64,000 nucleotides of DNA from Campylorhamphus procurvoides (lineage: Eukaryota > Chordata > Aves > Passeriformes > Dendrocolaptidae). The notes beneath the pieces are model-generated. The model saw nothing but the letters and a program-made list of their open reading frames with translations, was not told the DNA's origin and made no database searches. Both the position numbers and the translations under genes were made by a program. The first letter of the stretch is position 1; every line of letters begins with the position of its first letter. The DNA lies in contig WBMV01003161.1 in the NCBI GenBank assembly GCA_013396655.1, forward strand, positions 1,547,562 through 1,611,561. Direction: 5' to 3'. This document shows positions 27,401-42,400 of the stretch, in pieces.

Positions 27401-30400
27401 AGTCTGCATTTTAAACATTTTTAGCTCACAAAACGCCTTGAATTAAAGCACTAGAATAAAACAGGAACTTGCTACTATCGCTCCCAGTTATGAACAGACA
27501 TGGAAATACTTGGGGTGGGTCTAAACTGCAGGACCTCAGGTCCCATTGGGATTCCCTTTGCCTGCACACCTGGCCATGGTGGTGGCTGCTGCCTTTGGTG
27601 CTGCCAAGCTCACCATCCCATTGCTGCCCTGATGGCACCAAAGTGCCACCACAGACGACATCCAGACATGGACATGAGATGCATGAATACAGCAGGAGGG
27701 AAATGGATCTGACCTGCTAGAGGTGTCAGGGCTGAACAGTTCACCCAGGAGAAGACATCTACCTTCCTCAAGGACAGTGTGTGTGCCTGTGCAGTCACGT
27801 CCCTTCATGAGCTTCAAGAAAAGGAAATGCAGAGCCAAGAGCTTGTGTTTAATTATGTGTCTGCTGCTGAGCAAGTGCCTGGTGCATTCAGGCACGTTTC
27901 TTCATACATGCAGAAGCATTCATAGGTTCTTGCTAAGAAGTGAACTGCAGTTCTTGTGGGCTTTTTTCTCTTTTTCCCCATTTCCACGTTTATCATTTAT
28001 AATCTACACTGAAAGGTTATAAAGAGCTTAATAAAGGTAAATTGAAGATTTAGAAATAGTGCAAATAAAGAGAATGGTCCATAAATAGAAAATATATTAA
28101 ACTGTATCTGGTGTTAAGGGCTCTAATAATTCACGTAGGTTGGTACTGAGTTTCTCCTCTTTTGCTTATCAGCATTGAACTTTTATCTTAAATCAAAGTG
28201 TTCTGCTCCTGTGATTAGCAGCTGTTTCTACACGTTGATTAAAACAACAGGAAAGCAATGGGGTTTTTTGCCCAAGTGCACACTTACTGTGAAAGAGTTT
28301 GTCATGAGGATGAAAGCAGTTTCTAGTTTTCTGGGTTTAATTTTCAAAATAATTTCAATAATCTTTAAAAGCAAAATCTTTTCTACATCTGTTACTTTAT
28401 GATTTTTCAATTCTTGACTCTTTTATATAATTGGGTCCCTGCTAATAGACGTTGTGGTAATTTTTCTGATATGCCTCATACTTTGGATCCTTTTTGTGCA
28501 AGAAATGTATATTTCCTTGGCATTAAAATTCAAGAATCCTTGAATGAGTTGTAGGCCTGAAACTTATAAGATGTTCTTTTCTTAATAAATATTTTGAGAA
28601 GGGAACTCTTTCTCACTTCATTTCACCCACTGTCAGGATCATCCCTCTAGTCCCCTCTGCCTCATGGTACCTCCATTACTTGCTTATAATATTTCTAGAT
28701 TTTTTTCTTATGGCTTATTTGGTCTGTGGAGATGGTAGTTTAAAATACGCATTGTTTTATTTTCTGCACTTCTTTACTATTCCGATGTGTGCTTAATGCT
28801 CCTATTTGCTTTTTTGGTATTGATAAGATTTTTCTTGTAGTTTAATTATCTTAGGATTTGCTTATATTGTTGTTGTTGATGCTATTTATTTTTTGGAAAC
28901 ATTCTCACAGAAAATATAGCAGTTTAATGCAGATGCTACTGGAAGGGTCCCACTGATGCGGGGGCTTTTTGTTGTGATACGTTCATTGCCATGGGTCTGT
29001 GGGGTCTGGCGAAGGGAGCCCAGTGGATTTGCTCACACCACCCTGACTGCCCGATTTAACCAGAGCATCACTTCAGCAAATACAGCTCATTTCTGTGCAG
29101 GACAGCTCTCTTAGTGCAGAGCTGTGCCCAGGGTAGTTATCCCAGCAGGTACGCAGTGCCTGCACATCTCCTGGCATCTGACTCGGGTGTTCTTCCAGAG
29201 CTAGTTAGAGTTGTATTCCACGTACCACGGCAGAATACACAACATGCTATTTCTCTGTGGTTTGGTTTAGTGGATGGCAGTTCATTGTCCCGATATTTGT
29301 GTTTCCTTGTCACATTTGTTAACCTTTGAATGCAAGAAACTCATTAAAGCAATTCCTCAGACATGCATACTCCAGGCTTCCCCAGAGCTCTCGAGTCAGT
29401 CCCAGATTAGCATCAGCGACAGCAAGAAGCAAATCTCCAAATGGGTTGATTGATAGCGAGATTAATGATCCTCAAGACTTCTGTCCAGGTTTATTATTTG
29501 GCAGCTTACAAATCTTTGCTTTCAGGGAAATGGGTGGGGAGGAAGGACCAGCTGGCTGCCACCCGGTCTGTCTATATTAGCGTGATGAGGTGATGTGCAT
29601 AGCCCTGTCAGAGCACTAGCATTAAGTAGTGTATTTCCAGTGCTCTCATTATCTACCAGGTACTAAATGATTCGCTTCTGTGCTCCCGGTGCCAGCTGCT
29701 CTTTTCTTTTTGTTTGTGCTGTGCTTCTAAAGGTGTGATGCCATTTCTAATTGTGTTTTAAACAGAGTTAGCAGAGAGACCATAAAAATTTGTAAGTAGC
29801 TGTTTCTTGTTGAAGTGTCCAGTGAAAAAAGCCCGCCCTCCAAATACACAGTGATTAAGAGGGAAAGGAAATAAGCTAAACATGAATTATGTCCAGCAGT
29901 GATGGGAAATCTTCCTAGTTCTCCCATGCAGCTTTAGTCCAGGTGCACGTGGACGTGTGTTGAGAAAGATGGAGCTTCCTATTGAGTACTTCATTACATT
30001 TAACAAACTGGCATTTCTGCCTGAAGATGGGCAGGGCCATCAAAAAAGAGGAAAAGGTTGTGCCTAAATTTTTAGCAGATTTTTGTGTTCATCTTATATC
30101 CTGGGCTGCAGCTTGGGATATCTAAAACATGTGTCAGTTCACTGTCCCGATGATTTGGAGGAAGGAAAGAATATTTTTTGCAAAGGAAAGAGCAGAGCTC
30201 TTCCATTTTGAGAGTAATTAGGTGGGATTAATTAGGAACATTCAGGTGAATATTCCAAAGAGAGGATGCTGGCTCTCTGTTTCTGCTGTCCTCTGCTAGG
30301 CTGGATTATCTCTGTTGTGGTTTTCCTATAACACTATTTCCAATCCAGATGAATTACATTTTTTGTTTAAAATTACCTGTATTTTAACTTCCCAGTGTGC

Positions 30401-33400
30401 CACCCTGTTTTTTTGTCTTTCCTTTCTTAAGGTACATCATACCAAAGGGAATTCATGTCCTGAAATGATAATATCAAGCATGCCCAATTTTGAGTTCTTG
30501 GAGGTGCTGCTAAAAGCTCCTCTCTAGTAAGAGGCAATCTTCATTGATTGCTGTAGCTCTTGTGATTACAGGGCAACTCTTCACTTGCTTAAATCCAGCT
30601 TCCTTCTGAGGGAAAGTTTTAAGGTTCCTTTTTAATATTGCATGATGTTTAGGGCATTGGAAACACACATTTTATAGGAACTGCCTAAGGTATTATTTGA
30701 TTGGAAAAGGCATATCTTTGTTTTCTTCTGTGATTTTCTAGCCTTTGTTATGAATGTTACATTGCATAAATAGTTGGCTCAGGAAGAAGAAAATGAAGAT
30801 GTCAGTCTTCCCTTTGGTTTTTAAAACTGTGCCTAATTTTTAAACCATTTTAAGATATCACCTATAAGTTTTTCTCCCCTGTTTTTGCCTGAAGACATTG
30901 AAGTTTAGAGTGGTAACGCATACAGCCAGGGAGCTTGTTCTCTTGCAGGAGAAAATACTGATGAGTAAACCCATTCAGTCGTCTGTAAAACTGCTGAGTG
31001 TATCCAAGACAGCTGTTGTGAGTATTGATTAAAGCAGGAGGGGAAGGTCTGGTGCCTCTAGCCCTGTCAGAGGTCACCAGGAGAGTAATTAGCTACCAAG
31101 TGTCACAGGGGCAAGTGTCATCACAAATAAGGTTTCACCATCACCTTCACTGTTCTCCAGGGACACCAGGAAGATGGAACAAGGAAGCATGGAAAGTGTT
31201 TGTGCTGAGTTAAACTAAGACTTATCCACTTATGATTTGCAATTAAAGAGCTTTCTAAGTGTATTTCTGCACTGGCCATCTGGGTGCTCACTGGTCTCAC
31301 TGCTGATAAAGGGGGAGGACTTGAAGGCAGCTCATCTGGGGGTGTGTTGTAATTTCTTAACTGTTTAATTATTTGAATACCCTTCCAAAAATTATGATGT
31401 CTTGTATAATGCCTGGGTTCAATACCGTATGTGATGTAAATGGGTGTCTGGGCTCTGGTGCAGGATAGGATCTCAAAGGATCGGGAGAAGAGGATTTTTA
31501 ATTTTGTGGAGAGCTGTGTAGTCAGCTGGCAAATTTAGACCATAAATATTAAATTAGCTGTTGTTCTGTGTCAGAAATCCCTAGTCTTGTTTGCAGATTA
31601 GTTTTTCAGATGGACAGTTTTACTAGTGGTGTGTTCTTCAGCAAAAATACTGTCTCAAAATTTTGTCCACCTTCTTTTTTTTTTTTTTCCCCATCTGCCT
31701 TTTCACAGCCTTTTTCCTGTCCTTATTTCCCTATGATACTGCAGAATGTGGGGTTGGACTGGTGATTAGCGTTTGGAACTTTTTGTGGTTCCAAACCACA
31801 ATTCACTAATGTGAGAAAAACACTTCTCCTTACCCAGAGGAAGTCCCTTGAAAGAGACAGTCTACTTTTCACCCTTCCATCCAGAAAAAGATGCCAAGGA
31901 CTTGGCACGCCATGCACTTCTGAAACCTATCCATGTAGCATGTAGACCTCTCCAGTTACCATATCTGTGTGATGCTTAACACTGCTCAAGAAGATTAAAG
32001 GCAGAAATTGCTTTGTGGGGAGAAAGCGAATCCCCTTCAGGAGGGATCTGCAGCAAAATCAGCTTTATTGTAGGGAAATTTTCCTCCTTTTTCAGGTTTC
32101 CTTTATTCTTCTGGGTTTTATGCATTCCTGCTTTGTCTCTCCCCCAGTAGCTCCAGTTCAGTCAGAATTCACTGCCTTACTGCTCCAGAATGGCAGAGGT
32201 TCTTTTATAACTTGGCTTTTGAATTCTGACCATTAAATGTTAAAACCTGGGAAGGGAAATAATTGTAGAAAATCGGGGCAGTATAAGCCATTTCCTGGCC
32301 AAAAAAAGAGTAAATGCAGATGCCCCTCTGATACAATGAACGTAATATCACTGCTCCATGCTGGTCACTTATTCATATTCATAAGATCAGCTTTTTTCGT
32401 GTGGTTTTCTTTCCTATTTTTCTTCTTAATGCTTGAGTCAGTTTTATTGCTCATAAAAATCAGTGACTGATGACCCCAGCTAGAGCAGTGCAGACTGCAG
32501 ACAGCTGTTGTCCAGGCTCCCATCCACTGCTCTGCTGGTGACATGGTCATGATTTGCAGCACTTCTGTTGTTCCGTAGTCTGTGCTCTTTTCTGAGGAGT
32601 CATTGCCAATTCTGACAGTGACAAATGCTTGCCAAGGAATAGTGAAGCTAGTTTAAAGTGCAGAGCCATGTGTTACTAGTACACTTGACTGCATGCATAC
32701 TTTGTTTTTGGTGCCAGCAGAAACCAATCTTAATTGTGTCTCCTGGAAAACATGCAAAGCAGTTCAACGAGAATCTGAAGCAGCTTTTCTTCTATTGAAA
32801 GTGAGAATGAATGTACAGAGGTAGTGAAAGGGGATCGTTTCCTGTCTTTGCATCTTTGTTCGGGAGTTCCTTGCAGACACCCCCGTGATGGAGGAGCATG
32901 GTGAATGAATGCCTGTATCCAGGTTGCATTTGATAAAGACTAAGCCATGTCCTGTCCAGCCTGGTTTAGAGGTCCTGTATAGATTCGATTTTGCCAGTTC
33001 TCCCCACCAGCTAAAGACTGCGTGTGAAAGTAGGGTGGCTGCAGGGACTGCTGGTCTCTTTGTTAATAAATGTACCTTTTGCAGAGGTTCGGTCTGTGGG
33101 AGGCTGTTTCTGGAGGAAGGGTACCTGAAGGACAAGGTTTGCCCTGCTCTGACAGTAGTGAATAGTCTTCCAGGACCCTTTCAAGCCATCTGCCCCTGAA
33201 TTGGTCATGCTTTAGGAGGTAATGACCCAAGAAGAGAGTAGTTGCAAGAAACCGGGAGCCTAGAGCTCCTAGATGCTATGACAGAAATAAAGGAGTATAA
33301 ATCTGGCTAGCCTTGAAGAGGGCTCCAGCCAACACAAACACCTGGAAGAAGTAGAGGATCCCTAGTGAATAAGGAGCAATGAATGTGCCAGTCACTTCAG

Positions 33401-36400
33401 CATGTGAGGCAGGGCATGGCTCTTGGGTGTCCCCAGCATGTGAAGCATTCCCCTTTGATTTTTCCTGTGTTCAGCCACTGTCCTAGTGGTTCCAGCTGGC
33501 CACTGCAGAGGCGATCACTTGCCCTTCTGCAATAATCCCTCGCTCCTCCTCTCCCTGCCTCAGCTGCTCCGGAGCTCGCAGATCCCCCGCCTGTCATCGC
33601 AGATCAGGGCATGTTGCCTGCACTCGACCCAGGACGGAGGAGTAAAGGCCAGACACTGCCCTCGGAGCAATTCCCAGCACTCCCATCAGCTGCAGCATGT
33701 GCTGTGTGTTTGCATTGGAGGCAGTGTTAACTAAACACTGTCCTCTATGCAGGAATAAAATGCATCCATGTTTTCAGACCATTATGTGATCTAGTTCTCC
33801 CTCTTGCTTTTAGATGATTATAAAAGAGAAACTGCTTGAGCTTTAGTAACTAATAACCAAGGAAACAAAACTGTATTGAGTGCTGAAATCTCACAAGGCA
33901 TCTCTTCTACAGAAGCTAATCTGGTATTTTACTCAGCAGAGATGGAACAAGCTAATCAGGACCATCTTTGGGCATATCTTTATGCTTTCAGGTTGGTAAC
34001 AAGGTGCTGCTGTTCTGGACTTTACATCCTGTTAGTTTGCATTAGTAACTCCCAGCCAGTATCTCTGCACAAAGATTCTGTGCAGGGGATGCTCTCCCTT
34101 ACATTGTTTTTGTGTTCCAGACCCTGCCTCTGCTCCTTCTCTGGGGAGCTGCTAATCTCGCAGTGTTTTACTTTCTGCATTTGGGTCCATATGTGACAAC
34201 TGCATGTCTGATCACCACAATCTCACACAGTTATTGTACCCCAGGGAAAGGGAGCCAAAAAAACATATGGGGCTAGAGAAAACGGTGTGCTTCACTGCTC
34301 ACAGGCATATTTCAGGGACAACAGACTCTAGTATTTCACAGAAAAGATGTGCGCTCCCCAGAATCTTTTGGAAGTGAAATGAAGGTTGTGATTTGCTTTT
34401 TCTCAACCACTGCTGCAGAAAAACAAGAAGCATTCTAAAATTAGCATTTCAGTTGTTAAGATTTTAATAACCATTTATGCCATGGCAAATCCCAGTTGCT
34501 CATTCACTAAGGACTACTTCTATTAGGAAAAAAAATCTGGTATGTTTTTCTGCTGACTGAGCAAGTGGGCAAACCCCTGCCCATGTACACACAGTGGGGT
34601 TAAAAGTTACAAACTGAAGTGCTCATGTGAAAATAGGTGTAGATTTGGACCTTGTCTAGCCCTGCATTCACTCCCCCTTCTCTCCACGGCTGTGTCTCCA
34701 GTGGTTTGAAACAAGCAATTTCCTGCTCTCATCCTTTTCATTTATCCAGCCCTCCCCATATACACACACAGATTTACTGCAGCCTCTTGTAGCCTTAGCA
34801 ACTGCTGCCACTTAAGGTTTGTATCTGGAGGGAAAGGTAATGGGTAAGGAAATGCCAAGGGATGGAAAGGAGCACCCTAAACTGGGGGAGGAGGCAGGTG
34901 CTGAACTGTCTGAAATGCCTCTCAGTAGCCTTGATGCCAAATACCAGTATTTATTACTACAAACTAGAGACACAAGTTTGCAAAAGGCACTTTTTAGGTC
35001 CTAGTATTTCCTCACTCAGGACAAATGGATCTTACCCAAAATGGAGTCATCTGCCTGGCACCCCGAGGCATGTGCTCCCTCCTGGTGCTGCACAGAGGAG
35101 AGATGCAAGAGTAGGGAACAGACCCAGTAAGCAGAACTCACTGGAAAATTCATCCAGTGAGTTTGTTAAATATGTAAAAGGTCTTTCAAGGCTCAATCCG
35201 CTTCATCCTGTTCTCAAGTTTGAGCCTGCACAGTCCCTGAGAGATGGAAGGAGTCACCAGGACAGGATGCGATGGCCTGTGCCTAGTGAGCTCAGCTGGA
35301 GAGGCTAAACTTGGAATATTTACAGCAATTACGAGCAACTGGGAAAAAAACCAGTTTGAGAGGCATGCCTTCACCTACTGTGCCAGTATCCAGTATTGTG
35401 AAGTAATGAGCATGCTGCATTATGTAGATATTTACATTAAATATTTTACTATGATGTTTGTGACTTGAGAAAACCTTTAGTCAAATTCCATGATGACTGC
35501 CTTTGCAAAACAGCTACAGAAAGTCTTCCAGGACTAAAATACAGAATTTTTAATGACATTAATGATTATAGCAAACTTTACTATGTGAAATATTCATTTA
35601 ATACATTGTTATTCCAACATTATGCTCAGCAGTTGCACTGGGCTGGGTATTCAGCTATCACTATTGTGGGCCTTAAAATATTGCACAACGTGCTTATCTG
35701 ACACAATTACACGTTTCAAGGCTATTAAGAAAAAGCCATCTTAGGACTGTGTATGTAAAACCATAATGCCAGCCTATCAGAGCCTCTCAGAGTAAAAAAT
35801 AACAAATTAAGAGAAAATAATGGCTTTGCTCTGGTATCATTAGCTTAAAAAAAGTCCTATAAATCCCTCTATAAAGGTCTGGTTTTTATCAAACACTTTT
35901 TTAAGGCCTTTATTACCAGGAGAAGCTGTTCAAGGATTTCTGTAGTATTGACTCAAGGGAAAGAGCCCCAAATACATCAAAATCAGGAACATTTTGCCTG
36001 TTTCATATTCATAGTTTCTTCTTTATGTGTGACTGATTTATTCTGCTGCGTGCCCCCAGGGTGAGCATTGTCCAAAATAAAGGCTGCCAAAAAAAAATGA
36101 GAACGGAGCAAGTGGTGGGGCGGGGGGAGTTCAACTGATGTTTTTAAATGCTGTGAGACTATTGAACATCTTGCATCCTCATGTGTGAATTCACCTTATG
36201 GTGTCTCCTAAAAAAAGTATATTCACTAAATAAATAACTTCAGCACAATGCAAGACATCGTGCCTGAAAATGGAAAGTTGCTCCCAGACAATGGCTCCAT
36301 GCTGTGAAATCCACTCTCTCCTACTTCTGTATTGTCTTAAGTTGTACTTGTGCTGCCATAGCTTGTGCTTATGTTATAAAGCACCATGCCTGTGCAGTAG

Positions 36401-39400
36401 AAAGTAGAGAGGCATGGAAAGCAAGGGCCTGTGATTATTTTAGGTTCTGGTTTCACCTAAGAGAGTTGTTTGGTTTTCAGTGACTTTTTCTTCTCCCTGA
36501 AATGTATGGATTTTGGAAACAAAGGGAGCACAAATTACTTTGACAAAGTCAGCAGAGCCGGCTCTGTCGATGGGCTCTCTATGGAGAGCACAATGCCTGA
36601 GTTACAGAGCACCAGACTGCAAGGCAGGAACTCAGAAGCCACTACATGCAAATATGTTTGAGCAAGGGAACCAGCATCTTGACAAAAGCACAGCTCACCA
36701 GGCTGCCCACAAACTTTGCCCAGGTGTTGAGGAGCAGTTGAAGTGGCAGTGAGGGGGATCTTTCTGAAATGGGAAGCTATTGTTTAGCAGCCGACAGATG
36801 AGAGCAGACCCTTCTCCTGCCACAATAGCTGCTCACACCAAGCAAGACTCATTAAATATTCAGTTCCAGCCTCAAGCAGCTCATTAAGTCAGCAATGAGC
36901 AGTGACGCTGGTGTTGGAAAACCCTGCCTCAGTTAACATCACCATGCAGAGTCTCCCCGGATCTCTTGATGTTATTCTGCTCAGTACCTTTTCTGTGATG
37001 ACCAGCTTGTGCTCTCTGCTTTGCATTAAATACAGGTAAAAATGAGTCAGGTGCATTTAAGTTCTGCTCTTCTTTATAGGCCTTTTCAGAAGTGAGTCCT
37101 CGGGCCCAAGCTGAGCGTCTATTGCGTTTTTCTGTAGAAGCATATGTAATACAAGTTTGCAAGAGGAGGGTTATATGGCTTTAGTGTTACAAATGAGAAA
37201 ACTAAATGTTCGAAGAATACCTTTCATAGCAGAACATCATGATATGCAGCAGTTACAGATGTTGTATTACTATCTGCTGGCTGTTACACAGCAGAAACTT
37301 TTACAGTAAGTGTATTTTCCATGGAAATGGAAGTGTCTTAGGTGGATTTGGGCTTGAACTGTTTGCTGAATATGTTTCTTGTATGCACGGTTTCTTTCTG
37401 AATGACGTATTTGAAACCTGTTTTACAGCCACTAACTTTTATGAGTATAATTTCATATTCAATAGTACTTAGCAACAATATATAGAGGCATTTATGATGG
37501 GTGGATGTCAGATGTCAATGAATTAGAGCACACCAGAATCTGGAATTAGGATTGTAATTGTAGAAAATGCACATATGTTTTCATGCATCGATGTTTCAAA
37601 ACTGTAATATCTGAAGGTATGGAGCAGAAATGGAACAGAAATGGAGAAGCAGAACATGTAGCAAAGTTTTGTCTGTTTTTTCAGAGGCAGTTTTTCACAC
37701 CCTGAATCTATTTTGTTTCTTTTTCCTTTAACAGAAAGTGTTTTCAGACTGCTCATTTCTATGTGGAGGACAGCAGTTCCCCCCGTGTGGTCCCCAATGA
37801 AAGTATTCCCATTATACCTATTCCAGGTAAGACGGGCTTAATCTTCTGTGTTTGTACTACTTGGAGTCTGTTTTAATTACATATAGAAGAGAAGGTTATG
37901 CTTGTGATAAATCATGGGATTCTGGTAGAAAGTTTTTGTGCTGCTTCATTTAATTTAATGTGCTTTGCAATGGGGCTCTGAGAGCCAATGCTGTATTTTT
38001 CCACAGGCACCTCTCCCACGTTGTTTTAATAGAAATTTCAGAATAACCTTTGTAAAATGTCAAAAATATGACTAACACTTCTTAAAAACACCAAGGCATT
38101 GCATCCAGGGTGAAACCAGCTGCTCTGTCAGGGTGGGTTGAGGAGGAGGGATGTGCAGCTCCACTGCTCTCTCAAGACTGTGGCCCTTGCCCCCACTTTC
38201 ATTGTATGCAGAGGTGGTGTCTGGGTGTCTCAGGGAGGACAGCGAGACAGGGATGAGCAAACAGTCTCAAGGAAAGTCCAAAGCCATCTATTAATTTGGT
38301 ATTAATCAAGTTACCAAAGGTCAAATTCTCCTCTCAGCTATACTGAGAATGAAGCTGGAAGCAGAGTTTAGTGCTATTCTCTCTTCATGAGGCATTTCCC
38401 CTGGGAATTATTAAGTGCAGGATGCGGCTGCCTTGAAACCGTGATGACAGAGAGCAGCTTGGTGTTACTGTGGCCTTTGCAGCCGCTGCCTTGTTTGATG
38501 ATGGTCAGTCTCACAGGCAAAATTAAGATACTCAAAATGTTGTATTGACCTCGGTCTGTCAAAGGCTCTACTTGTTGCTTGAAGGTGTTTTAAGTTTCCT
38601 TGTCATGTTCTGTAATTTGTGTCATTGTTCTGGGATTCAATCTGCAGTTCAATAGGTTCATTTTACCAAAAAACATTCTGAGATACTGAAGAAATGTGCT
38701 TCCTAGAAAAGTGAAAGAATATGGTTTTATTTTCCTTGATTTTATTCAGTAGACATGTGTGACTTATTTCTAGAAAGAGTCTTTCAAAGTACCCATGGGA
38801 ACTAGCATGAAAGGTCAGCTATTACATTGCTACAGAAAGCGTTAGGCAGTTTGCCTTGCAGTCTGATGTTGTGCCACTAAAAATAAAAGAAAACAAGCTC
38901 TCATGTCCTCTCCTCTCCTTTCTGTGGCAGACTAAAATGTGTGTCCTGGCTACCTCATGTTCTTAGCAAGTAGTCACCCGTCTCCTTTAGGGTAACAGGA
39001 GATGACAGGCTTAGGTCTTAGACCACCTGCGATGAGTTTTCAGAAAAGTACTTAAATGGCTGGAGAACTCCATTCTTTCTGCTCTGAAACCAAGAGGAAC
39101 AATTCCCTGTTGGGGCTGCTTGTACCAGTCAGTTTAATGGTCCCACTGTGCCTGCTCTTGTGTGATGCCTCCTTGGAGCTTGTGGGGAAGGGCATGTGGG
39201 CTAAGCTGGGCTCTGTGCTGAGTAGTGTCAAAACCCAGTAGATCAGAAACACAAGGCACTGGGAGGAGAGAAATTCTCCCCTCAGAGAGAAACCTCTTTG
39301 GCCAACATATAGTATTTGTGCTGAAACTGAGACAAGTTTTTCTTAAATATATTTATCTAACCAGCTGAAAGCTCCATCTTCCCCTGCTGCAGCGTCTGTT

Positions 39401-42400
39401 GTTGAGACAGTGGTTCTTCCCTGCTGCACAGAGGTGTTCTGCTGGTCAGTCCCTTAAGACTGGACTGCATTCATATGAGTTGTAATGTAGGCTGAAGAAG
39501 CTACATTAAATCTGTGCAGATAGCAGGGACTGTAAGGCCAGCACATGCACCAATGCTTCTCCAGCAGCCTTTTGGGGACTTCTTCCTATAACTAGAGCAA
39601 GCCGAGTTGTTGACCACAGCATCTCTGGGATTGACAAGATGCTGCCGTCACTGCAGTGCACACTGTGGTCTGCTCAGACTCAGTAATGCTAAGAAAAAGC
39701 TGCTCATCCCTGATAAGGGATGCTGCAGGTTAATGCACTCCCAGAACAAGTGCTCCAGGACACCTTGTGAAGCTTTGTTGTTAAAGAACTGCAAGGATTT
39801 CTGATGAGCTTTAAGGCACATCAAGAACTGGGCCTTAGAAGGAGTATTAGTCTTAATTTTATGCAAAGGTGAATCCAACCCTCAAATTCCCAGTCTAATG
39901 GCAATGTTTTGGTGCATACGATGGTTAATTTAGACACCTGCATACAGACATCCAAATGGAGGGGCCCAAATCTGAAGCCAGAAAACCTTGAGAGAGAATG
40001 AACTGATGAATTTGAAGGTCTTGGCACTGACAGGAAAGCTATTCAGGTCACCAAAAGCCAAATCACCCTCTAGAAGGGCCTCACTCTTTGTGTATTAACT
40101 ACTGCCTGTACAGAGAGTCCGTAATGAGGTTCAAAGTTAGTAGAGATAAAATCCAGTTATGCTGTTTTTTCCCAAAGATGTGAGATAATGCCTGGAAAGA
40201 TCTTGAAGCTCTCCTAGGTGTTTTCCATGTTTGGAGATGTGGAAGAGGGCTGTTTTCCCTCATATACCTGTTGCTAAATGACAGTCTTCCTTGACGTCAG
40301 CTGCTGCTCCCACATAGACAGCCCACTGAAATGCCTTAAAAACATGAAATGACAAAATTCTCCTTTGAACTGATGGCAGCTGGTGAATTGATAAGCCTCT
40401 GAACTTTTCCTCTGGAAGCTGCCGGAGGGTGTGAGAAAGTCTTACTTGCCATGTTGATTCTAGAAGCAAAATTTAAGTGACATTTTCACAGAAACGAGTT
40501 TTTTGAAGTAGCCTTGTTAGCTTGTGAAACCCCATCCTTACAAGAGAAACTTGTCTAGATCCCTGTGGGAACGTGCCTCTACCTCCTACCATTCAATGGA
40601 CCAACTCCACTCTCAGTTATGAGCAAGCAGCCACACTGATGGCAGTTTAGAGCAGCGTGGCTGAAGATGTTCAGCAGCGTTGCCAAGACCCATCTACAGC
40701 ATGCAGGGAGCTGCTGGGTGGAGTAAACTGAGCGGATTTGGGTTGGCTGCTCCTGGCTCTGCCAGGTGTCTGGAGCAAAGCACAGCGATGTCCTGAGAGG
40801 TTTCAGAAGCAGCACTGGTGTCTCTGTGTGCCACCACTCTGCTCTATGACGTGTTGGCATGATCAGAGGTAGCGTTTGTGTTTATTTCTGCACCCCATCC
40901 TGCTCTTGTTTATGCAAACCCTCTGTTTTCTCAGGTTTGTGAACTCTAAATCAATCTGCCAGCTCCCTGACATAGGCAGACAGTACAACTTTTCAGCTGC
41001 GAAATCTAAAAAAATCACCGAAAGGAATGATTTTACCCATTTTCTATTTCACTTCCCTTGGCATATGTGCTTAATTATTGTGCATGAAGCCACATCACCC
41101 ATAGGTGTGTGCCTATCTGTGCAAATTCTCTCTGAGATCCAAATGATTATCATTATTCATAATTATCTGCACTGCTTGATCTAGAGAAGCACAGGACAAA
41201 GGAGTTATCATTAACTGAGTCACTCACTGGATATACCATCTGAGGTATAAATCTCAGCACAAACCTTGCACCTGACAGTAATGCACCTGTAATCAATGGC
41301 AGATTTCTGAAAACTCCCCTTCCATTAAGCCCAACAAAATTATTTCTCCATACCTTCTCTCTTTGCCTCCACGCTCAGTTACTTTTGGTCACATCTACAT
41401 CATCTTTGCCTGGATCTCTTCACTAAAACATCTGGTCCTGGAAAAATCTCACTCAGCAAACCTGCTCCAGCTTCTGTTTGTTGGTCTTTTCCATCGCTGG
41501 GTCGGTATCTGACTGACTTTCTGCACCTCTCTGGACTTGACCCTTTGCAGCAGAGTTAGCAAGTAACAACAGCAGCAGAAGCAGCATAGCTGCACACCTG
41601 TGTGTTTTGCAACATTGAAAACCAAAATGCATCCCTTAGCAGTTTTCCTTTCTTCTCATTGCAAGACCTGCTCCACTACAGTAGTGCAGACATGCAACTC
41701 TGTGCAACTTAGATGGTATCAAACAGTGGAGCAAGCACAAATTCCACTTCTACCTTCCTCCACTCCTTTATCTCAAAGCTTTCCTGCTCTCGGGAAGAGC
41801 ATTATTCTGCATCTTGCTGGGGCTTTACTGGTTCCTTGCCCAGCCTGTGGGCACCGAGGTCAGTAGGATTTGTGAGATCAGAACAGATAGTTGAGGTTTC
41901 ACTCAATGGCAGAGCTCAAAACTCTGTGTAGTTTTGGCCACAGTCCAGAGAAACGAGGACCGTAAAGAACACAACAGCTGGCCAATGCAACTGATTCATT
42001 TACCATATTTTTCCAAAGTCTTTCACATCTTGTATTTTTAGTATAAGTAACATTTCTCAGAAGTGATTCCAATCAGCTGTGTCTAGACTACAAGACTAAG
42101 GAACATTTCCCAGTTCTTGGATCACAGTGTGTTCAGTTTTAGGCTTAAATGGCAGTAAATCTTTTAACTAGTCCTGGAGTTTATTAATACTGTATTTAAA
42201 ATAACTAGTGGCAGAATCTGATGGAGAGACGGTCTCATGCTTCTTGAGTTGGGGGTGCATGAGCCCAGGAAATAACACAGTGGCCAATTTCACTGCGGTG
42301 AAAAGGTTTTTTGACCACTTCATGCAGTAAAGTGAGGGTGTGGAGGCCAGTGCAGCCATCACCATCCTTTGTTTTCCTCTGTCTTCCCATGGTTACAAGA

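Larger units (their letters stand above)
13268..37734 (+). other. PTPRG intron (24.5 kb), between transmembrane and juxtamembrane exons
   Basis: This is the largest gap between exons in the window. It contains two MIR-like scraps (13625-13690, 18250-18308), a CR1 fragment (20780-20965), a 28-bp tandem duplication (22773-22828), G-rich runs (17551-17581), T runs near 23762 and 31675, and AT-rich blocks resembling conserved noncoding DNA (about 23560-24300, 26240-26340, 36800-36910). Open frames of 60-141 codons are scattered on both strands, none recognisable. By eye I could not find the 29-residue alternative juxtamembrane exon known in mammalian PTPRG. Confidence 0.85.

Noticed and set aside
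29505..29560. TTTGCTTTCAG followed by an open GGAAATGGGTGGGGAGG stretch, considered as the missing juxtamembrane alternative exon
   Set aside because: The product does not resemble the known insert, and length and phase do not fit 87 nt.
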